Source: Gottfriedia solisilvae (GTDB lineage: Bacteria > Bacillota > Bacilli > Bacillales > Bacillaceae_G). Taken from it: 64,000 nucleotides of DNA. Positions 42,885-52,971 of this stretch are shown here, one piece after another (position 1 is the stretch's first letter; each line of letters opens with the position of its first letter). The stretch covers positions 434,001-498,000 of the forward strand of contig NZ_NETJ01000004.1 in the NCBI RefSeq assembly GCF_002128405.1, written 5' to 3'. The translations under genes and the position numbers were made by a program. A model generated the notes under the pieces. That model searched no databases, was not told the DNA's origin, and worked only from the letters and a program-made list of their open reading frames with translations.

Positions 42885-43391
42885 TTATATCATTTGATTA
42901 TTTTTTGTGTTTAAATTAGGAAATTTTGTATTAATATATTTACCAACAAAAGTATCTAGACCAAATTTACCAGCATTTGTACCTGCTATAATAATAAAGA
43001 TTCCTAATAAAACTAGTTGTGGATTCGTACTTGTCGTTCCACTAAATAAGAATGCGAAATTCATAACTAACCCAAAGAACATCGCTGTTTTTGTAAAACA
43101 TCCAAGAATTAATCCAAGACCTACAGCAAATTCTCCAATTGGAACTAGGAAGTTAAATAAATCTATATTCGGTAAAGCAAAACTAGTTAAAAAGTCAGCC
43201 CACCAAGTTTGTACTGCTGGATGCTCGCCAGTCGCACTACCAATTGCTCCTTTTAGAAATCCTGTCGCATCAAATCCATCACCAGTTAATTTTCCCCAAC
43301 CTGCAGTTATCCAAGAATAGCCTAAGTATAGACGAAGCACCGTTAACACACCGGCTGCTATATTATTTGTTCTTAAAAAATTAATAAACAT
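42885..43391 (-). CDS. DoxX family membrane protein
   Basis: Encodes 168 residues with four membrane helices, the DoxX-like layout (LTVLRLYLGYSWITAGWGKLTG; IGEFAVGLGLILGCFTKTAMFFGLVMNFAFLFSG split by helices). Bacillus relatives include thiosulfate:quinone-type subunits and redox-linked membrane proteins; the function here is unknown. The ATG at 43391 follows GGAGGGG. It is monocistronic, inserted between glyA and upp. Confidence 0.88.
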   Translation of the reverse strand: MFINFLRTNNIAAGVLTVLRLYLGYSWITAGWGKLTGDGFDATGFLKGAIGSATGEHPAVQTWWADFLTSFALPNIDLFNFLVPIGEFAVGLGLILGCFTKTAMFFGLVMNFAFLFSGTTSTNPQLVLLGIFIIIAGTNAGKFGLDTFVGKYINTKFPNLNTKNNQMI

Positions 43392-43541
43392 ATACTTCCC
43401 CTCCGTCAAATTTTATTTATTTATTTATTGATGATTACACTTATATTTTATCTAATTTAACTCTCTTTATGTGAAATATTTCACAAATTATATTGAACTT
43501 ATTGTGTCTAAAATTATACAATTCCTACTATTCGAAATAAA

Positions 43542-43568
43542 AAAGTAGCCATTATAAATGGCTACTTT
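43542..43568 (-). terminator. Terminator after glyA
   Basis: Stem AAAGTAGCCATT/AATGGCTACTTT with a tiny loop; A/T runs follow on the minus strand. It begins six bases after the glyA stop codon. Confidence 0.88.
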
Positions 43569-43574
43569 GATTGA

Positions 43575-44816
43575 TTAATATGCAGGATATAATACGTATT
43601 TACTTGATAATGCATCAACGCGTTTGCGTGAAGTTTCAAGTACTTCTTCATTTTCATGATTTTTTAGTGTATCTGCAATAATAGAAGCTATTTCATCCAT
43701 GTCTTCTAGTGTAAATCCACGAGACGTAACTGCAGCTGTACCGATACGAATTCCACTTGTTACAAATGGACTCGCTGGATCAAATGGGATTGTATTTTTG
43801 TTACAAGTAATACCCACTTCATCTAATACATGTTCTGCAACCTTTCCAGTTAATTCTAATGAACGAACATCAATTAAGATTAAATGATTGTCAGTACCAC
43901 CAGATACTAATTGGATTCCTTGGGCTTTTAATGCTTCAGCTAAACGGTTCGCATTATCAACGATCGCTTGAGCATACACTTTAAAGTCTTCTTGTAAAGC
44001 TTCACCAAATGCTACTGCTTTAGAAGCAATTACGTGCATTAATGGTCCACCTTGAATACCAGGGAAAATTGATTTATCAATTGCTTTTGCATACTCTTCT
44101 TTACATAAAATCATTCCACCACGTGGACCACGTAATGTTTTATGAGTTGTCGTTGTAACAAAGTCAGCAAAAGGTACTGGATTTTGATGAAGTCCAGCAG
44201 CTACTAAACCAGCGATATGTGCCATATCAACCATTAGTAACGCTCCTACTTCATCAGCGATTTCACGGAATTTTTTAAAGTCGATCGCTCTTGGATATGC
44301 ACTTGCACCTGCTACAATTAGCTTTGGCTTATGCTCGCGAGCTTTTTCTAATACAACATCATAATCAATAACTTGAGTTTCTGGGTCTACTCCGTACTCA
44401 ACGAAGTTATATTGAAGTCCACTAAAGTTAACAGGACTTCCATGAGTTAAATGTCCACCATGTGATAAATTCATACCTAATACTGTATCACCATGTTTTA
44501 AAATCGTGAAATAAACTGCCATATTTGCTTGAGCACCTGAATGAGGTTGTACATTTACATGCTCTGCGCCAAAAATTTCTTTTGCACGGTCTCTAGCAAT
44601 ATTCTCAGCGATGTCTACGTATTCGCAACCACCATAATAACGTTTACTTGGGTAACCTTCAGCATATTTATTCGTTAATACTGAACCTTGTGCTTCCATA
44701 ACTGCTTCACTTACAAAGTTTTCTGAAGCAATTAATTCAATTTTAGAACGTTGTCTTCCTAATTCTAATTGAATTGCTTCATACAATGATGGATCTTGCT
44801 TTTTTAAGTTTTCCAT
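43575..44816 (-). CDS. glyA: Serine hydroxymethyltransferase
   Basis: Encodes 413 residues of a PLP enzyme that interconverts serine and glycine and loads one-carbon units on tetrahydrofolate. The PLP lysine is Lys226 in [14 protein letters not shown]. The strongly conserved [20 protein letters not shown] is near the N-terminus. AAGGGGGATG precedes the ATG. It follows ywlG as in B. subtilis. Confidence 0.97.
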   Translation of the reverse strand: MENLKKQDPSLYEAIQLELGRQRSKIELIASENFVSEAVMEAQGSVLTNKYAEGYPSKRYYGGCEYVDIAENIARDRAKEIFGAEHVNVQPHSGAQANMAVYFTILKHGDTVLGMNLSHGGHLTHGSPVNFSGLQYNFVEYGVDPETQVIDYDVVLEKAREHKPKLIVAGASAYPRAIDFKKFREIADEVGALLMVDMAHIAGLVAAGLHQNPVPFADFVTTTTHKTLRGPRGGMILCKEEYAKAIDKSIFPGIQGGPLMHVIASKAVAFGEALQEDFKVYAQAIVDNANRLAEALKAQGIQLVSGGTDNHLILIDVRSLELTGKVAEHVLDEVGITCNKNTIPFDPASPFVTSGIRIGTAAVTSRGFTLEDMDEIASIIADTLKNHENEEVLETSRKRVDALSSKYVLYPAY

Positions 44817-44994
44817 GGCTACATCCCCCTTTTAATAAAACACGAACATTATAAGTATAAATCAATAATATCATTCGAAAAAACGACCGAATTCCATTAT
44901 ATCTTACCATGATTTTCAATAGAAATAAATCTTTTATCTTTGATTCTATATAACATTTCGTCCTAGATGTTCTTAAATCCTCTTTCACGATCTA

Positions 44995-45564
44995 TTACAA
45001 ATTAATTTCTTCTTCAAGGGAATAGATCGCTCTTTCTCCCCCTATTAATTTTGGACGAGTTTTCGCTACTGAAATATGAGCTTGTCCAACTTCTTTTATA
45101 CTTGTTCTTAATGGAACTGCAACATGTTTTAAATGCATTCCAATTAATGTATCGCCAATATCAATTCCAGCATCGGCTTTAATAAACTCTACTATTACAG
45201 CATTTTCTAGGTTTCTATAAGCATAAGAAGCTAGAGCACCACCTGCTGTTCGAACAGGAGTTACGGTAACTTCCTCTAATGACTGTTGTTTTGCCGTAGC
45301 TTTTTGAACAACAAGTGCTCTATTTAAATGTTCACAGCATTGAAATGCCAATTGTACTCCAGTCTCATTCTGAAACGCTTTAAGTGTTTCGAATAATACT
45401 TTTGCAACCTCCATAGTTCCAGATGTACCAATTTTTTTCCCACTTACCTCACTCGTACTACAACCAATCACCAAAATATGTTCACTAGTTAATGTAACTT
45501 GTTCCTTAAGCTCAGATAATAGCGTTGTCATTTGTTGCTTTACTAAACTCAATTCTTCCATCAT
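44995..45564 (-). CDS. ywlG: TIGR01440/UPF0340 family protein YwlG
   Basis: Encodes 189 residues. The family (UPF0340, YwlG) is conserved next to glyA in Firmicutes but has no known function. The sequence shows an alpha/beta pattern with the conserved [20 protein letters not shown] near the N-terminus and [19 protein letters not shown] later. Two ATGs in tandem follow GGAGG; the first (45564) has eight-base spacing and is chosen. Confidence 0.88.
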   Translation of the reverse strand: MMEELSLVKQQMTTLLSELKEQVTLTSEHILVIGCSTSEVSGKKIGTSGTMEVAKVLFETLKAFQNETGVQLAFQCCEHLNRALVVQKATAKQQSLEEVTVTPVRTAGGALASYAYRNLENAVIVEFIKADAGIDIGDTLIGMHLKHVAVPLRTSIKEVGQAHISVAKTRPKLIGGERAIYSLEEEINL

Positions 45565-45606
45565 ATATTAGTCCTCCATCCATTAAGGTTTATTGATTTT
45601 TTGAAT

Positions 45607-45640
45607 AAAAAAAACCGATAATCTTCAAAAGCTTTTTCGG
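45607..45640 (-). terminator. Probable terminator after rpiB
   Basis: On the minus strand CCGA...TCGG encloses the self-complementary AAAAGCTTTT, and eight T follow. The stem is irregular, so this is less certain than the other terminators. Confidence 0.6.
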
Positions 45641-45666
45641 ATTAACGGCTGATTTGTTTTATTTCA

Positions 45667-46110
45667 TTACATTTGTTTTTCGTATTCTTTAATTTTATTT
45701 ACTCGATTTTCGTGACGTCCGCCCTCAAATTCAGTTGTTAACCAAATTTTTGCTATATCTCTAGCTAACCCCGGTCCAATTACTCGTTCGCCCATCGCTA
45801 GCATATTACTATTATTATGCTCTCTAGTTGCCTTCGCACTAAAAGTATCGTGTACTAATGCACATCGAATGCCTTCAACCTTATTTGCTGCAATTGACAT
45901 CCCAATACCTGTTCCACAAACTAAGATACCGCGGTCAACTTCGCCATTCGCAACCATTTTAGCAACTGGAAAAGCATAATCAGGATAATCCACAGATGTA
46001 CCACATTCACAACCGAAATCCTTATATTCAATACCCATTTCATCCATTAAATTCATAATTTCCTGGCGTATGTTAATTCCACCGTGATCAGATGCTATTG
46101 CTACTTTCAT
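45667..46110 (-). CDS. rpiB: Ribose-5-phosphate isomerase B
   Basis: Encodes 147 residues of the LacAB/RpiB family. It interconverts ribose 5-phosphate and ribulose 5-phosphate in the pentose phosphate pathway. The N-terminal MKVAIASDHGG, the catalytic cysteine region (GILVCGTGIGMSIAANK) and HDTFSAKATREHNNSN are family signatures. Equivalent to ywlF of B. subtilis, between ywlE and ywlG. Confidence 0.94.
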   Translation of the reverse strand: MKVAIASDHGGINIRQEIMNLMDEMGIEYKDFGCECGTSVDYPDYAFPVAKMVANGEVDRGILVCGTGIGMSIAANKVEGIRCALVHDTFSAKATREHNNSNMLAMGERVIGPGLARDIAKIWLTTEFEGGRHENRVNKIKEYEKQM

Positions 46111-46240
46111 ATGACAGTTACCCCCATAATGACTTCATGTTATATACTACTTTTTACCATTAAATATATTTCACTTCTATATTACACTATTATGTTCAGA
46201 ATATGGGATACTAATTATGCTTTTAATCAGTCAATCTTTA

Positions 46241-46672
46241 TCATTTTTTATTTACAATTTTCTTTATTAATCCTTCTAGTTCATTCAATGTATTTTCATA
46301 TCTCATTAATGAACCTCCATATGGATCCGAAATTTCTCTATGATTTCCGTTCGCATACTCATGTAATGTAAATATTTTTTCTTCATGGTTAGGGTATTTC
46401 GAGACTAAGAACTGTTTATGATTCGCAGTCATTGTTAACACATGCGAAGACCAACTTAATAAATCCTCTGTCACTTGTTTTGAGGAATGATTTATTGATA
46501 TACCCTTATTACTGACCGCAGTAATTGCATGCTTAGAAGCAGGCTCCCCAGGCATTGCAAAGACACCCGCAGATTTTGCTTGATGCGCATCACTCCCATA
46601 ATGATTTAGAAGTGCTTCTGCCATTGGACTTCTGCAAGTATTCCCTGTACATACAAACAATATGTTTTTCAT
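46241..46672 (-). CDS. ywlE: Protein arginine phosphatase YwlE
   Basis: Encodes 143 residues of the low-molecular-weight phosphatase fold. The P-loop is Cys8-Thr-Gly-Asn-Thr-Cys-Arg14; the threonine at position 12 corresponds to the residue that gives B. subtilis YwlE its preference for phosphoarginine over phosphotyrosine. The general acid lies in ISDPYGGS. YwlE opposes the kinase McsB in protein quality control. The ATG at 46672 (MKNILFVCTG) follows GTGAGG; six upstream codons are not conserved. Confidence 0.93.
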   Translation of the reverse strand: MKNILFVCTGNTCRSPMAEALLNHYGSDAHQAKSAGVFAMPGEPASKHAITAVSNKGISINHSSKQVTEDLLSWSSHVLTMTANHKQFLVSKYPNHEEKIFTLHEYANGNHREISDPYGGSLMRYENTLNELEGLIKKIVNKK

Positions 46673-46840
46673 AAACTTCCTCACTTTCATTTACTCTCAT
46701 GTATATATCTTTCACGTTATTTTACACATTTGAATTTACATCGTTTTCTTTTCATTTCAATCTCTCTTTAATAATAAACCATTATTCCCCATAAGTATCA
46801 AATCTTATTGCTTGTTTTATACCATGCCTTATAAATAGAT

Positions 46841-46880
46841 AAAAGGATGAAGCCATTGTTATTCAATAGCACCATCCTTT
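46841..46880 (-). terminator. Terminator after mntP
   Basis: Arms AAAAGGATG..GCCATTG and CAATAGC..CATCCTTT pair with a few mismatches around a short loop; A/T runs flank it. It begins about ten bases after the mntP stop. Confidence 0.8.
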
Positions 46881-46889
46881 AATAATTCA

Positions 46890-47450
46890 TTATGTAGAAA
46901 AAAATAATAATTTAAGCCCAAATAAGAGCAAAACAGAACCACCTAGTAATTCACCAAACTTCCCTAGTTCCTGCTCTACCCTTCTACCTAGTAGTAAGCC
47001 TGCCCAGGTTAAAATTGTACTTATAATACCAAAGAGCAGAATCGTTAACCATGTTTTCGCACCAAATGTCCCAAGGCTGATCCCAACAGAAAAACTATCA
47101 ACACTTACACTAAAGGCAAAGAGCAATAAACCAATTCCAGTTGGAGAAAACTTATTTTCTTCCTTACCAAATAGTGTGGAATATATCATATGGAATCCGA
47201 TTCCTAGTAACAATACACCACCAAGCAGTACTGATATTCTTCCAAATTTATCTGATAGTTCATATCCTATAATCATCCCTAAAAGAGGCATAATGACATG
47301 AAATAGTCCAATGACGATACCTATATTTAAGATTTGTCTAAATTTCAGTTGAATTACACCCATTCCTAATCCAACAGAAAACGCATCTAAACCTAGTGCA
47401 GATCCCATTATCGTTAATGTAATCATTTCTTCGATTAATGTGCTACTCAT
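46890..47450 (-). CDS. mntP: Manganese efflux pump MntP
   Basis: Encodes 186 residues with six membrane helices in two similar halves. The paired motifs [12 protein letters not shown] and [11 protein letters not shown] carry the conserved membrane aspartates of MntP. The ATG at 47450 follows GGAGGG; the open frame continues 16 codons upstream without homology. It is ywlD of B. subtilis. No yybP-ykoY manganese riboswitch is visible in the 84 bases before it. Confidence 0.92.
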   Translation of the reverse strand: MSSTLIEEMITLTIMGSALGLDAFSVGLGMGVIQLKFRQILNIGIVIGLFHVIMPLLGMIIGYELSDKFGRISVLLGGVLLLGIGFHMIYSTLFGKEENKFSPTGIGLLLFAFSVSVDSFSVGISLGTFGAKTWLTILLFGIISTILTWAGLLLGRRVEQELGKFGELLGGSVLLLFGLKLLFFST

Positions 47451-47534
47451 GCCTTCCCTCCTAGGACTTGCTATTAAAAGATATGCAAGTCCAACCAATC
47501 ATATGAGGGATATTAATAAATTTAATTCATTTTT

Positions 47535-48575
47535 TTACTCCGTAATGATAGAATGTCCACAAGCTTTCCACAAACGATTCATTATTGCAATTCCAATTCC
47601 TTCGTAAGGGAAAGATTCACAAAAAATAATATCCACATTCTCTTCATTAAATTGACGAATACAATCATAAAGAGATGCAGCAACAGTTGTTAAGTCTTCT
47701 CGTTTTCCACAAGCAAGTACAACATCAGCTTTATATTGGTTAATGTTTTCTTCTGTTGTTAGTATACCTACCTTTTTTCCTTCTGACTTAGCATTGTGTA
47801 TAAGTTTGTGTATAAACTCCATACTCCCATTTACAAGGTGCATTTGAGCATCTGGCGCATAATGTTTGTACTTCATTCCTGGAGACTTCGGCGCTTCAGT
47901 TTCTTTCACGGTTGCAGGATCAACCTCTATATTTGAAACAACTTTTTTTATCATTTCAGGCGTAATACTGCCAGGTCTAAGAATAGTGAATACTTCTTGT
48001 GAGCAATCAATTACTGTAGATTCTAATCCTACTCCAGTACTTCCACCATCAACAATACCTGCAATCCGACCATTTAAGTCTTCAAATACATGCTTTGCTG
48101 AAGTTGGACTTGGCTTACCAGAAGTATTTGCACTCGGGGCGGCAATTGGTAAACCACTTGCTTCAATTAAAGCAAGCGCAACCGGATGATCCGGCATTCT
48201 AACCCCAACTGTGGATAAACCTGCAGTTACAAATTTGGAAACTTGCTTTTTACTTTTTAAGATAATCGTTAATGGACCTGGCCAAAAAGCCTCCATTAAC
48301 TTTTTTGCACCTTCTGGAATTTCTTCGACTAACTCAGCTAGCTGATTATTGTTTGCTATATGTACGATTAACGGATTATCACTAGGTCTTCCTTTTGCTT
48401 GAAAAATCAGCTGAACTGCCTCATCTGAAAAAGCATTTGCTCCTAATCCATAAACTGTTTCTGTTGGGAAAGCAACAACTTGTCCAAGCTGCAATATTTT
48501 GGCTGCATCCACAATCTGTGGGTAAACTTTATCTTTATTCACAGAATTATCCACATTCCAACATTTCGTTTCCAT
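47535..48575 (-). CDS. ywlC: L-threonylcarbamoyladenylate synthase (Sua5/YwlC)
   Basis: Encodes 346 residues. It makes threonylcarbamoyl-AMP from threonine, bicarbonate and ATP for the t6A37 modification of ANN-decoding tRNAs. The YrdC domain (about 15-210) has VVAFPTETVYGLGANAFSD and the KxR-type KGRPSDNPLIVHI motif; the C-terminal Sua5 domain (about 240-346) marks the long form. The ATG at 48575 follows GAGGTG; a GTG nine bases upstream is within that site. Several DnaA-box sequences fall inside the gene. Confidence 0.94.
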   Translation of the reverse strand: METKCWNVDNSVNKDKVYPQIVDAAKILQLGQVVAFPTETVYGLGANAFSDEAVQLIFQAKGRPSDNPLIVHIANNNQLAELVEEIPEGAKKLMEAFWPGPLTIILKSKKQVSKFVTAGLSTVGVRMPDHPVALALIEASGLPIAAPSANTSGKPSPTSAKHVFEDLNGRIAGIVDGGSTGVGLESTVIDCSQEVFTILRPGSITPEMIKKVVSNIEVDPATVKETEAPKSPGMKYKHYAPDAQMHLVNGSMEFIHKLIHNAKSEGKKVGILTTEENINQYKADVVLACGKREDLTTVAASLYDCIRQFNEENVDIIFCESFPYEGIGIAIMNRLWKACGHSIITE

Positions 48576-48708
48576 GATTAACACCTCGCTTAAAAGTGAA
48601 TATTAGTGTATATATTACAAATTTAGACAATACAAAATGAATGAAAAGCAAGTCTTATCCACAAATTGTGGATAAAACTTGCTAATTTGTGGACAACTTT
48701 GTGTATAG
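48210..48708. promoter_or_regulatory. DnaA-box cluster at ywlC-ywlB
   Basis: Four perfect TTATCCACA boxes are present: 48210-48218 (minus), 48547-48555 (plus), 48655-48663 (plus) and 48667-48675 (minus). One-mismatch boxes lie at 48688-48696 and 48700-48708. Two TTATACACA boxes 12 bp apart lie further inside ywlC (47795-47803 and 47807-47815, minus). As I recall, the ywlC-ywlB intergenic region is one of the DnaA-bound clusters outside oriC in B. subtilis. Confidence 0.7.
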
Positions 48709-49140
48709 TTCTTTTTGATATACTAATACATTTTCATTCTTAATTGTATTTTGATAATGTTCCATTTCTTTAATATGAAGCGAAACATCTTCCTCTTCTG
48801 TCGGTTGAAATCCTAATAAAAGGAATAAATCCTGAACAACATTTTGCTTAGTTAACAAATAAACATGAGAGATCATTTCCTCTTTTAGTTTATCAAGAAC
48901 ACTTTGTAAAAAGACTACCATATGCTGTGAATAAATGGTAGGTGCAACTACTAATGATCTTAATAGTGCTTCATTTTTATACTGTTCATAACCAATGACA
49001 GCCTGAGCTGTTCCTACCTCGTCCTCCAATATAAAAAAGGATTCCTGTTGTTCTTGAAGTCCATTTGTAGAAAGTCCAGCTTGTCCTAAAAAAGAAAAAA
49101 TCGTTTCAAAATCTGATGGTAAAGATGATCTTATTTTCAT
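48682..49140 (-). CDS. ywlB: YwlB-like GNAT acetyltransferase family protein
   Basis: Encodes 152 residues with a GNAT-like pattern (IRSSLPSDFETIFSFLGQAG start; ALLRSLVVAPTIYSQHMVVFLQ corresponds to the acetyl-CoA-binding region). The usual Q/RxxGxG/A motif is not preserved, so catalytic activity is doubtful. Position between ywlC and spoIIR matches ywlB. The 3' end overlaps the DnaA-box cluster. GGGAGG precedes ATG. Confidence 0.75.
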   Translation of the reverse strand: MKIRSSLPSDFETIFSFLGQAGLSTNGLQEQQESFFILEDEVGTAQAVIGYEQYKNEALLRSLVVAPTIYSQHMVVFLQSVLDKLKEEMISHVYLLTKQNVVQDLFLLLGFQPTEEEDVSLHIKEMEHYQNTIKNENVLVYQKELYTKLSTN

Positions 49141-49197
49141 GAAAGAACCTCCCTAATATGCTTGTAATAACTTATGCACATAGGGAGATTACTAGAA

Positions 49198-49983
49198 CTA
49201 AAATAATTGTTTGAACATGTGGACAAAAAAGCTTTCAACTTTAATATCTTCTTCTTGTTCGATTGTCGAGACCGCAGCTACTTCTACAGCTTCTTTATTC
49301 GATTCTTCTTGAATACTAGATTCAACTTCAGTAGACTGTTCTTTTTCATTGGATTCTTCTTTTAAATATGAAAATCCTTTACCTTCCTCTGGTTCTTCAA
49401 TCTTTGTTTCCTTTTCAACTTTTTGTTGTGCTTGAAGCGAATCAACAGTTGCATCACCATTTGAAAAATCTAAGAAACATAAAGGCGGAAATAATACACA
49501 CCACCAGTTTGCACCTTGTCCAGCACCTAGTTTAATTAATACAGCTTCATAGTCACCTGCTGGGTACAAAAAACTACCGTATAGCTTTGTTGGAAACTTT
49601 ACTTTCTTAGAATACGTAATCGTAAATGTTTGCTTAGAACCTTCTTCTTTTAAAACACGTTGGACCGTTTTCTCTAAATCTGGAATATGGCTTTGAATGA
49701 CTTTTTGTCCTTCTTCAAAGCTAGTCAAATCCTTTACCCAAGTATTAATCTGAGCATTAACTTCATCTCTTACTTTACGTTTTAATGCCTGATCTCCACT
49801 AGAATCACTATTTGCTAGAATTCGTAAACGTACCGCCTTCTTAGGAATAACAACCATTTCATTACCCTTTGCGTTTGTATCTTGAAGTGGCACTAAAACA
49901 GACGAACTGATTAATAATATAATAAATAAAGTAATTATTTTATAAGTAGTTTTCATTTTTGATTTCGCTTTATATCTTCTCAT
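49198..49983 (-). CDS. spoIIR: Stage II sporulation protein R
   Basis: Encodes 261 residues. SpoIIR is secreted from the forespore into the intermembrane space and triggers SpoIIGA to process pro-sigma-E in the mother cell. A basic start and signal/anchor helix (IITLFIILLISSSVLVPL) lead to the conserved AVRLRILANSDSSGDQALKRKVRD. The WWCVLFPPLCFLDFSNGD region is also typical. The acidic Glu/Ser-rich segment (about 180-245) is longer than in B. subtilis. The ATG at 49983 follows GGTGGAG. Confidence 0.94.
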   Translation of the reverse strand: MRRYKAKSKMKTTYKIITLFIILLISSSVLVPLQDTNAKGNEMVVIPKKAVRLRILANSDSSGDQALKRKVRDEVNAQINTWVKDLTSFEEGQKVIQSHIPDLEKTVQRVLKEEGSKQTFTITYSKKVKFPTKLYGSFLYPAGDYEAVLIKLGAGQGANWWCVLFPPLCFLDFSNGDATVDSLQAQQKVEKETKIEEPEEGKGFSYLKEESNEKEQSTEVESSIQEESNKEAVEVAAVSTIEQEEDIKVESFFVHMFKQLF

Positions 49984-50048
49984 TTTATCTCCACCATCCC
50001 TCTAGGAAACAGTTTAGACAAAATGATAAATTCTTAAACACTACTATT

Positions 50049-50996
50049 CTATTTTTTTGTATCTGAACTTATTGCAAGCCTAACAGATTTCTTCTTAGGT
50101 TTGATTAAATCATTTTTAATATATTCAATAATGAGCTCTGCAACATTAATTCCAGTACATTTCATGATTGCTTTCATGTGAGCATTAGAGTTTACTTCAC
50201 AAACTATCGCCTCATCATTCTCACCAAACAATAGGTCAATGCCAGCAAAGTCTACTCCTAAAATTTTTGCACATCTTAGTGCAAGTTCTTTTTGAGACTC
50301 AGTCGGCTCGTATGCAAATGCATCCCCACCTAACTCAGCATTGGCACGAAAATCTGTATCAGAACTACGTAGCATAGATGCGACTACACGATCTCCAACG
50401 ACATATAGACGCATATCTCTACCCTTACTAGATTCAATAAACTCTTGGTAAAGATGAGGGACATATTGTAATTCATCTACTTTTTTAAGAAATTCTTCGC
50501 GATTTTGGATTAAATACACTTGCATCCCAAAAGAACCATAAGATTCTTTTAGGACAAATGGATAACCTAATTCTTGCTCAACGACATCATAAAAAGAGTA
50601 GTCTGTAACTTTACAGCTTGGATAGACTAATGGAGCATTTATCGTTTTTGGCATTGGCACTTCATATTCAGATAAAATTTGGTATGTTAATGACTTATTA
50701 TCACAATTTTTAATAGCTAATGCAGAATTATATACCTTAAATCCCATAATCTCTAAATGACGAGCTAAAGCTGTATCTTTGTCCCAGTATATAATAAAAT
50801 CTGGCTTTTCTTCACTGTATAATCCTTTTAAAATCGGCTTGCCCTTTTCAATAACAGGGACCAGCTCATGATGCTTTACTAATTTTGTATTTAGACCTTT
50901 ACTTGCACAAATATCTTGCAAATTAAAGAATAAATCCATAAATTTTGAGGACGTAACATGTCCATTGTAAACAATCCAGCCATTTAAACTTGTCAT
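50049..50996 (-). CDS. RimK-like ATP-grasp ligase
   Basis: Encodes 315 residues from the ATG at 50996 (MTSLNGWIVYNGH); an ATG ten codons earlier has no ribosome-binding site. The middle and C-terminal parts are an ATP-grasp fold: GYPFVLKESYGSFGMQVYLI (lysine contacting ATP), RDMRLYVVGDRVVASMLR, and the metal-binding end GVDFAGIDLLFG with CEVNSN. This is the RimK/LysX/MptN group, which adds glutamate or similar amino acids to carboxylates on proteins or cofactors. Substrate unknown. In B. subtilis the space between prmC and spoIIR is held by ywkF. Confidence 0.82.
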   Translation of the reverse strand: MTSLNGWIVYNGHVTSSKFMDLFFNLQDICASKGLNTKLVKHHELVPVIEKGKPILKGLYSEEKPDFIIYWDKDTALARHLEIMGFKVYNSALAIKNCDNKSLTYQILSEYEVPMPKTINAPLVYPSCKVTDYSFYDVVEQELGYPFVLKESYGSFGMQVYLIQNREEFLKKVDELQYVPHLYQEFIESSKGRDMRLYVVGDRVVASMLRSSDTDFRANAELGGDAFAYEPTESQKELALRCAKILGVDFAGIDLLFGENDEAIVCEVNSNAHMKAIMKCTGINVAELIIEYIKNDLIKPKKKSVRLAISSDTKK

Positions 50997-51046
50997 ATAC
51001 TCACTCAACTTTCTTAACGAAATCATTAAAATGTAAGTTTAGTAAT

Positions 51047-51904
51047 TCATTTCATCATATATACCATACGGTCTTTGCCGTTAATATCAAAGACAACTTC
51101 AACTTGTGCATGATTAAAGGTGTTTCTCAATATCGTTGCAACTGGTTCTCCTTGACCAATTCCTACTTCAAAAGCGACTAATGCTTTATGATTTAAAACC
51201 TTAGGTAAATCCGTTGCAAACCGACGATAAAAATCAAGTCCATCTTCACCGCCAACTAGCGCGCGATATGGCTCATGCTCCTTAACAACCTCATCTAATT
51301 GCAACCAATCCTGATGAGGTATATATGGAGGATTCGAAACGACAATATCGACTTTTTTGTTTTCATCTATAAAATAATTCAACAAATCATTATGAAGAAA
51401 ATTGACATTTGCTCCTAAATGAAGTGCATTTTGCTTAGCAACCTCAATTGATTCCTCCGCAATATCAACAGTATGAACCGTAAGTTGTGGATTTTCAAGA
51501 GCCAGTGAAATAGCGATTGCTCCACTACCTGTACCTACATCAACAAGCTCTAAATGATCCGTTCGGTCCCAGAGTTTATGAATACGTTCAAGGACACCTT
51601 CAACTAATTCTTCAGTTTCAGGCCTCGGAATTAACACTTCATTATTTACAATAAATTTTCTACCATAAAAATATTCGTATCCAATTAAATACTGAATTGG
51701 TTCACCTTCAATATGTTTTTGTACCATTTCTTGAAATTGCAACAGGTGCTCTTCTTTTAAATCTTCTCTCATATTAGTCAATAATTGCGTTCGGTTGTAA
51801 TCTAAAATATGCTTTAATGCTATTTCGCCCACATTTTCATCTCGTCCGTGTCTTTGTAAAAAAAGAGAAGCCCATTTTAGGGCTTCGTATATCTTTGTTG
51901 TCAT
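51047..51904 (-). CDS. prmC: Release factor glutamine methyltransferase
   Basis: Encodes 285 residues. PrmC methylates the glutamine of the GGQ motif in RF1 and RF2. The SAM-binding VDVGTGSGAIAISLA and the catalytic NPPY motif (VVSNPPYIPH) are present, with the N-terminal helical domain that binds the release factor. The start overlaps the prfA stop (TAATG), so enzyme and substrate are translationally coupled. Confidence 0.96.
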   Translation of the reverse strand: MTTKIYEALKWASLFLQRHGRDENVGEIALKHILDYNRTQLLTNMREDLKEEHLLQFQEMVQKHIEGEPIQYLIGYEYFYGRKFIVNNEVLIPRPETEELVEGVLERIHKLWDRTDHLELVDVGTGSGAIAISLALENPQLTVHTVDIAEESIEVAKQNALHLGANVNFLHNDLLNYFIDENKKVDIVVSNPPYIPHQDWLQLDEVVKEHEPYRALVGGEDGLDFYRRFATDLPKVLNHKALVAFEVGIGQGEPVATILRNTFNHAQVEVVFDINGKDRMVYMMK

Positions 51905-52971
51905 TATTGACTTTGTTCCATTCTTTTTGCTTGATCATCCATAATAAGTGCATTAATGATTTCGTCAATCTTACCTTCGACGATTTGATCAAGCTTTTGA
52001 ATTGTTAAACCAATTCTGTGGTCAGTAACACGGTTTTGTGGGTAGTTATAAGTACGAATACGTTCAGAACGATCACCCGTTCCAACAGCTTGTTTACGGT
52101 TTTGATCGTACTCTGCTTGAATTTCTCGTTGGAATTTATCATAAACTCTTGCACGAAGAACCTTCATCGCTTTTTCTTTATTTTTAATTTGTGATTTTTC
52201 ATCCTGACATGATACAACCGTATTTGTAGGAATATGCGTTAAACGAACTGCGGACATCGTCGTATTTACTGACTGTCCTCCAGGTCCACTTGAAGCAAAT
52301 GTATCTACACGAATATCTTTATCATGGATTTCAATTTCAACTTCTTCAGCTTCTGGTAAAACAGCAACAGTTGCCGTAGAAGTATGAATACGTCCACCTG
52401 ATTCCGTTTCAGGTACACGTTGAACTCGGTGAGCTCCATTTTCAAATTTCAACTTCGAAAACGCACCTTTACCATTAATCATAAAGATAACCTCTTTAAA
52501 GCCACCTAATTCTGTGTAGTTACCTTCAATAATTTCTGTTTTCCAGCCATTTACCTCTGCAAATCGGCTGTACATACGGTATAATGTCGCGGCAAATAAC
52601 GCTGCCTCATCTCCACCCGCTGCACCACGAATCTCAACGATAACGTTTTTATCATCGTTAGGATCCTTTGGAATTAGTAATATCTTTAATTGCTCTTCAA
52701 GCTCTTTTGATTCTGCTTCAAGTTCATTTAGTTCTTCTTTTACCATTTCACGCATATCAGCATCAAGCTTATCTTCAAGCATTGCTTTTGCGTCTTTAAT
52801 CTGTTCTTTTACAGATTTGTACTGACGGTAGGCATCAACTGTTTCTTGAATATCTGACTGCTCTTTAGAGTATTCACGTAACTTCTTTGAATCATTTATT
52901 ATTTCAGGATCACTTAGTAATTCATTTAATTTATCATAGCGATCTTCTACTGCTTGCAATCGATCAAACAT
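51904..52971 (-). CDS. prfA: Peptide chain release factor 1
   Basis: Encodes 355 residues. RF1 releases peptides at UAA and UAG. The stop-codon recognition tripeptide is PET at 187-189 and the catalytic GGQ at 231-233. The ATG at 52971 ([19 protein letters not shown]) follows GAGGTG; a GTG three codons earlier is part of that site. Confidence 0.97.
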   Translation of the reverse strand: MFDRLQAVEDRYDKLNELLSDPEIINDSKKLREYSKEQSDIQETVDAYRQYKSVKEQIKDAKAMLEDKLDADMREMVKEELNELEAESKELEEQLKILLIPKDPNDDKNVIVEIRGAAGGDEAALFAATLYRMYSRFAEVNGWKTEIIEGNYTELGGFKEVIFMINGKGAFSKLKFENGAHRVQRVPETESGGRIHTSTATVAVLPEAEEVEIEIHDKDIRVDTFASSGPGGQSVNTTMSAVRLTHIPTNTVVSCQDEKSQIKNKEKAMKVLRARVYDKFQREIQAEYDQNRKQAVGTGDRSERIRTYNYPQNRVTDHRIGLTIQKLDQIVEGKIDEIINALIMDDQAKRMEQSQ

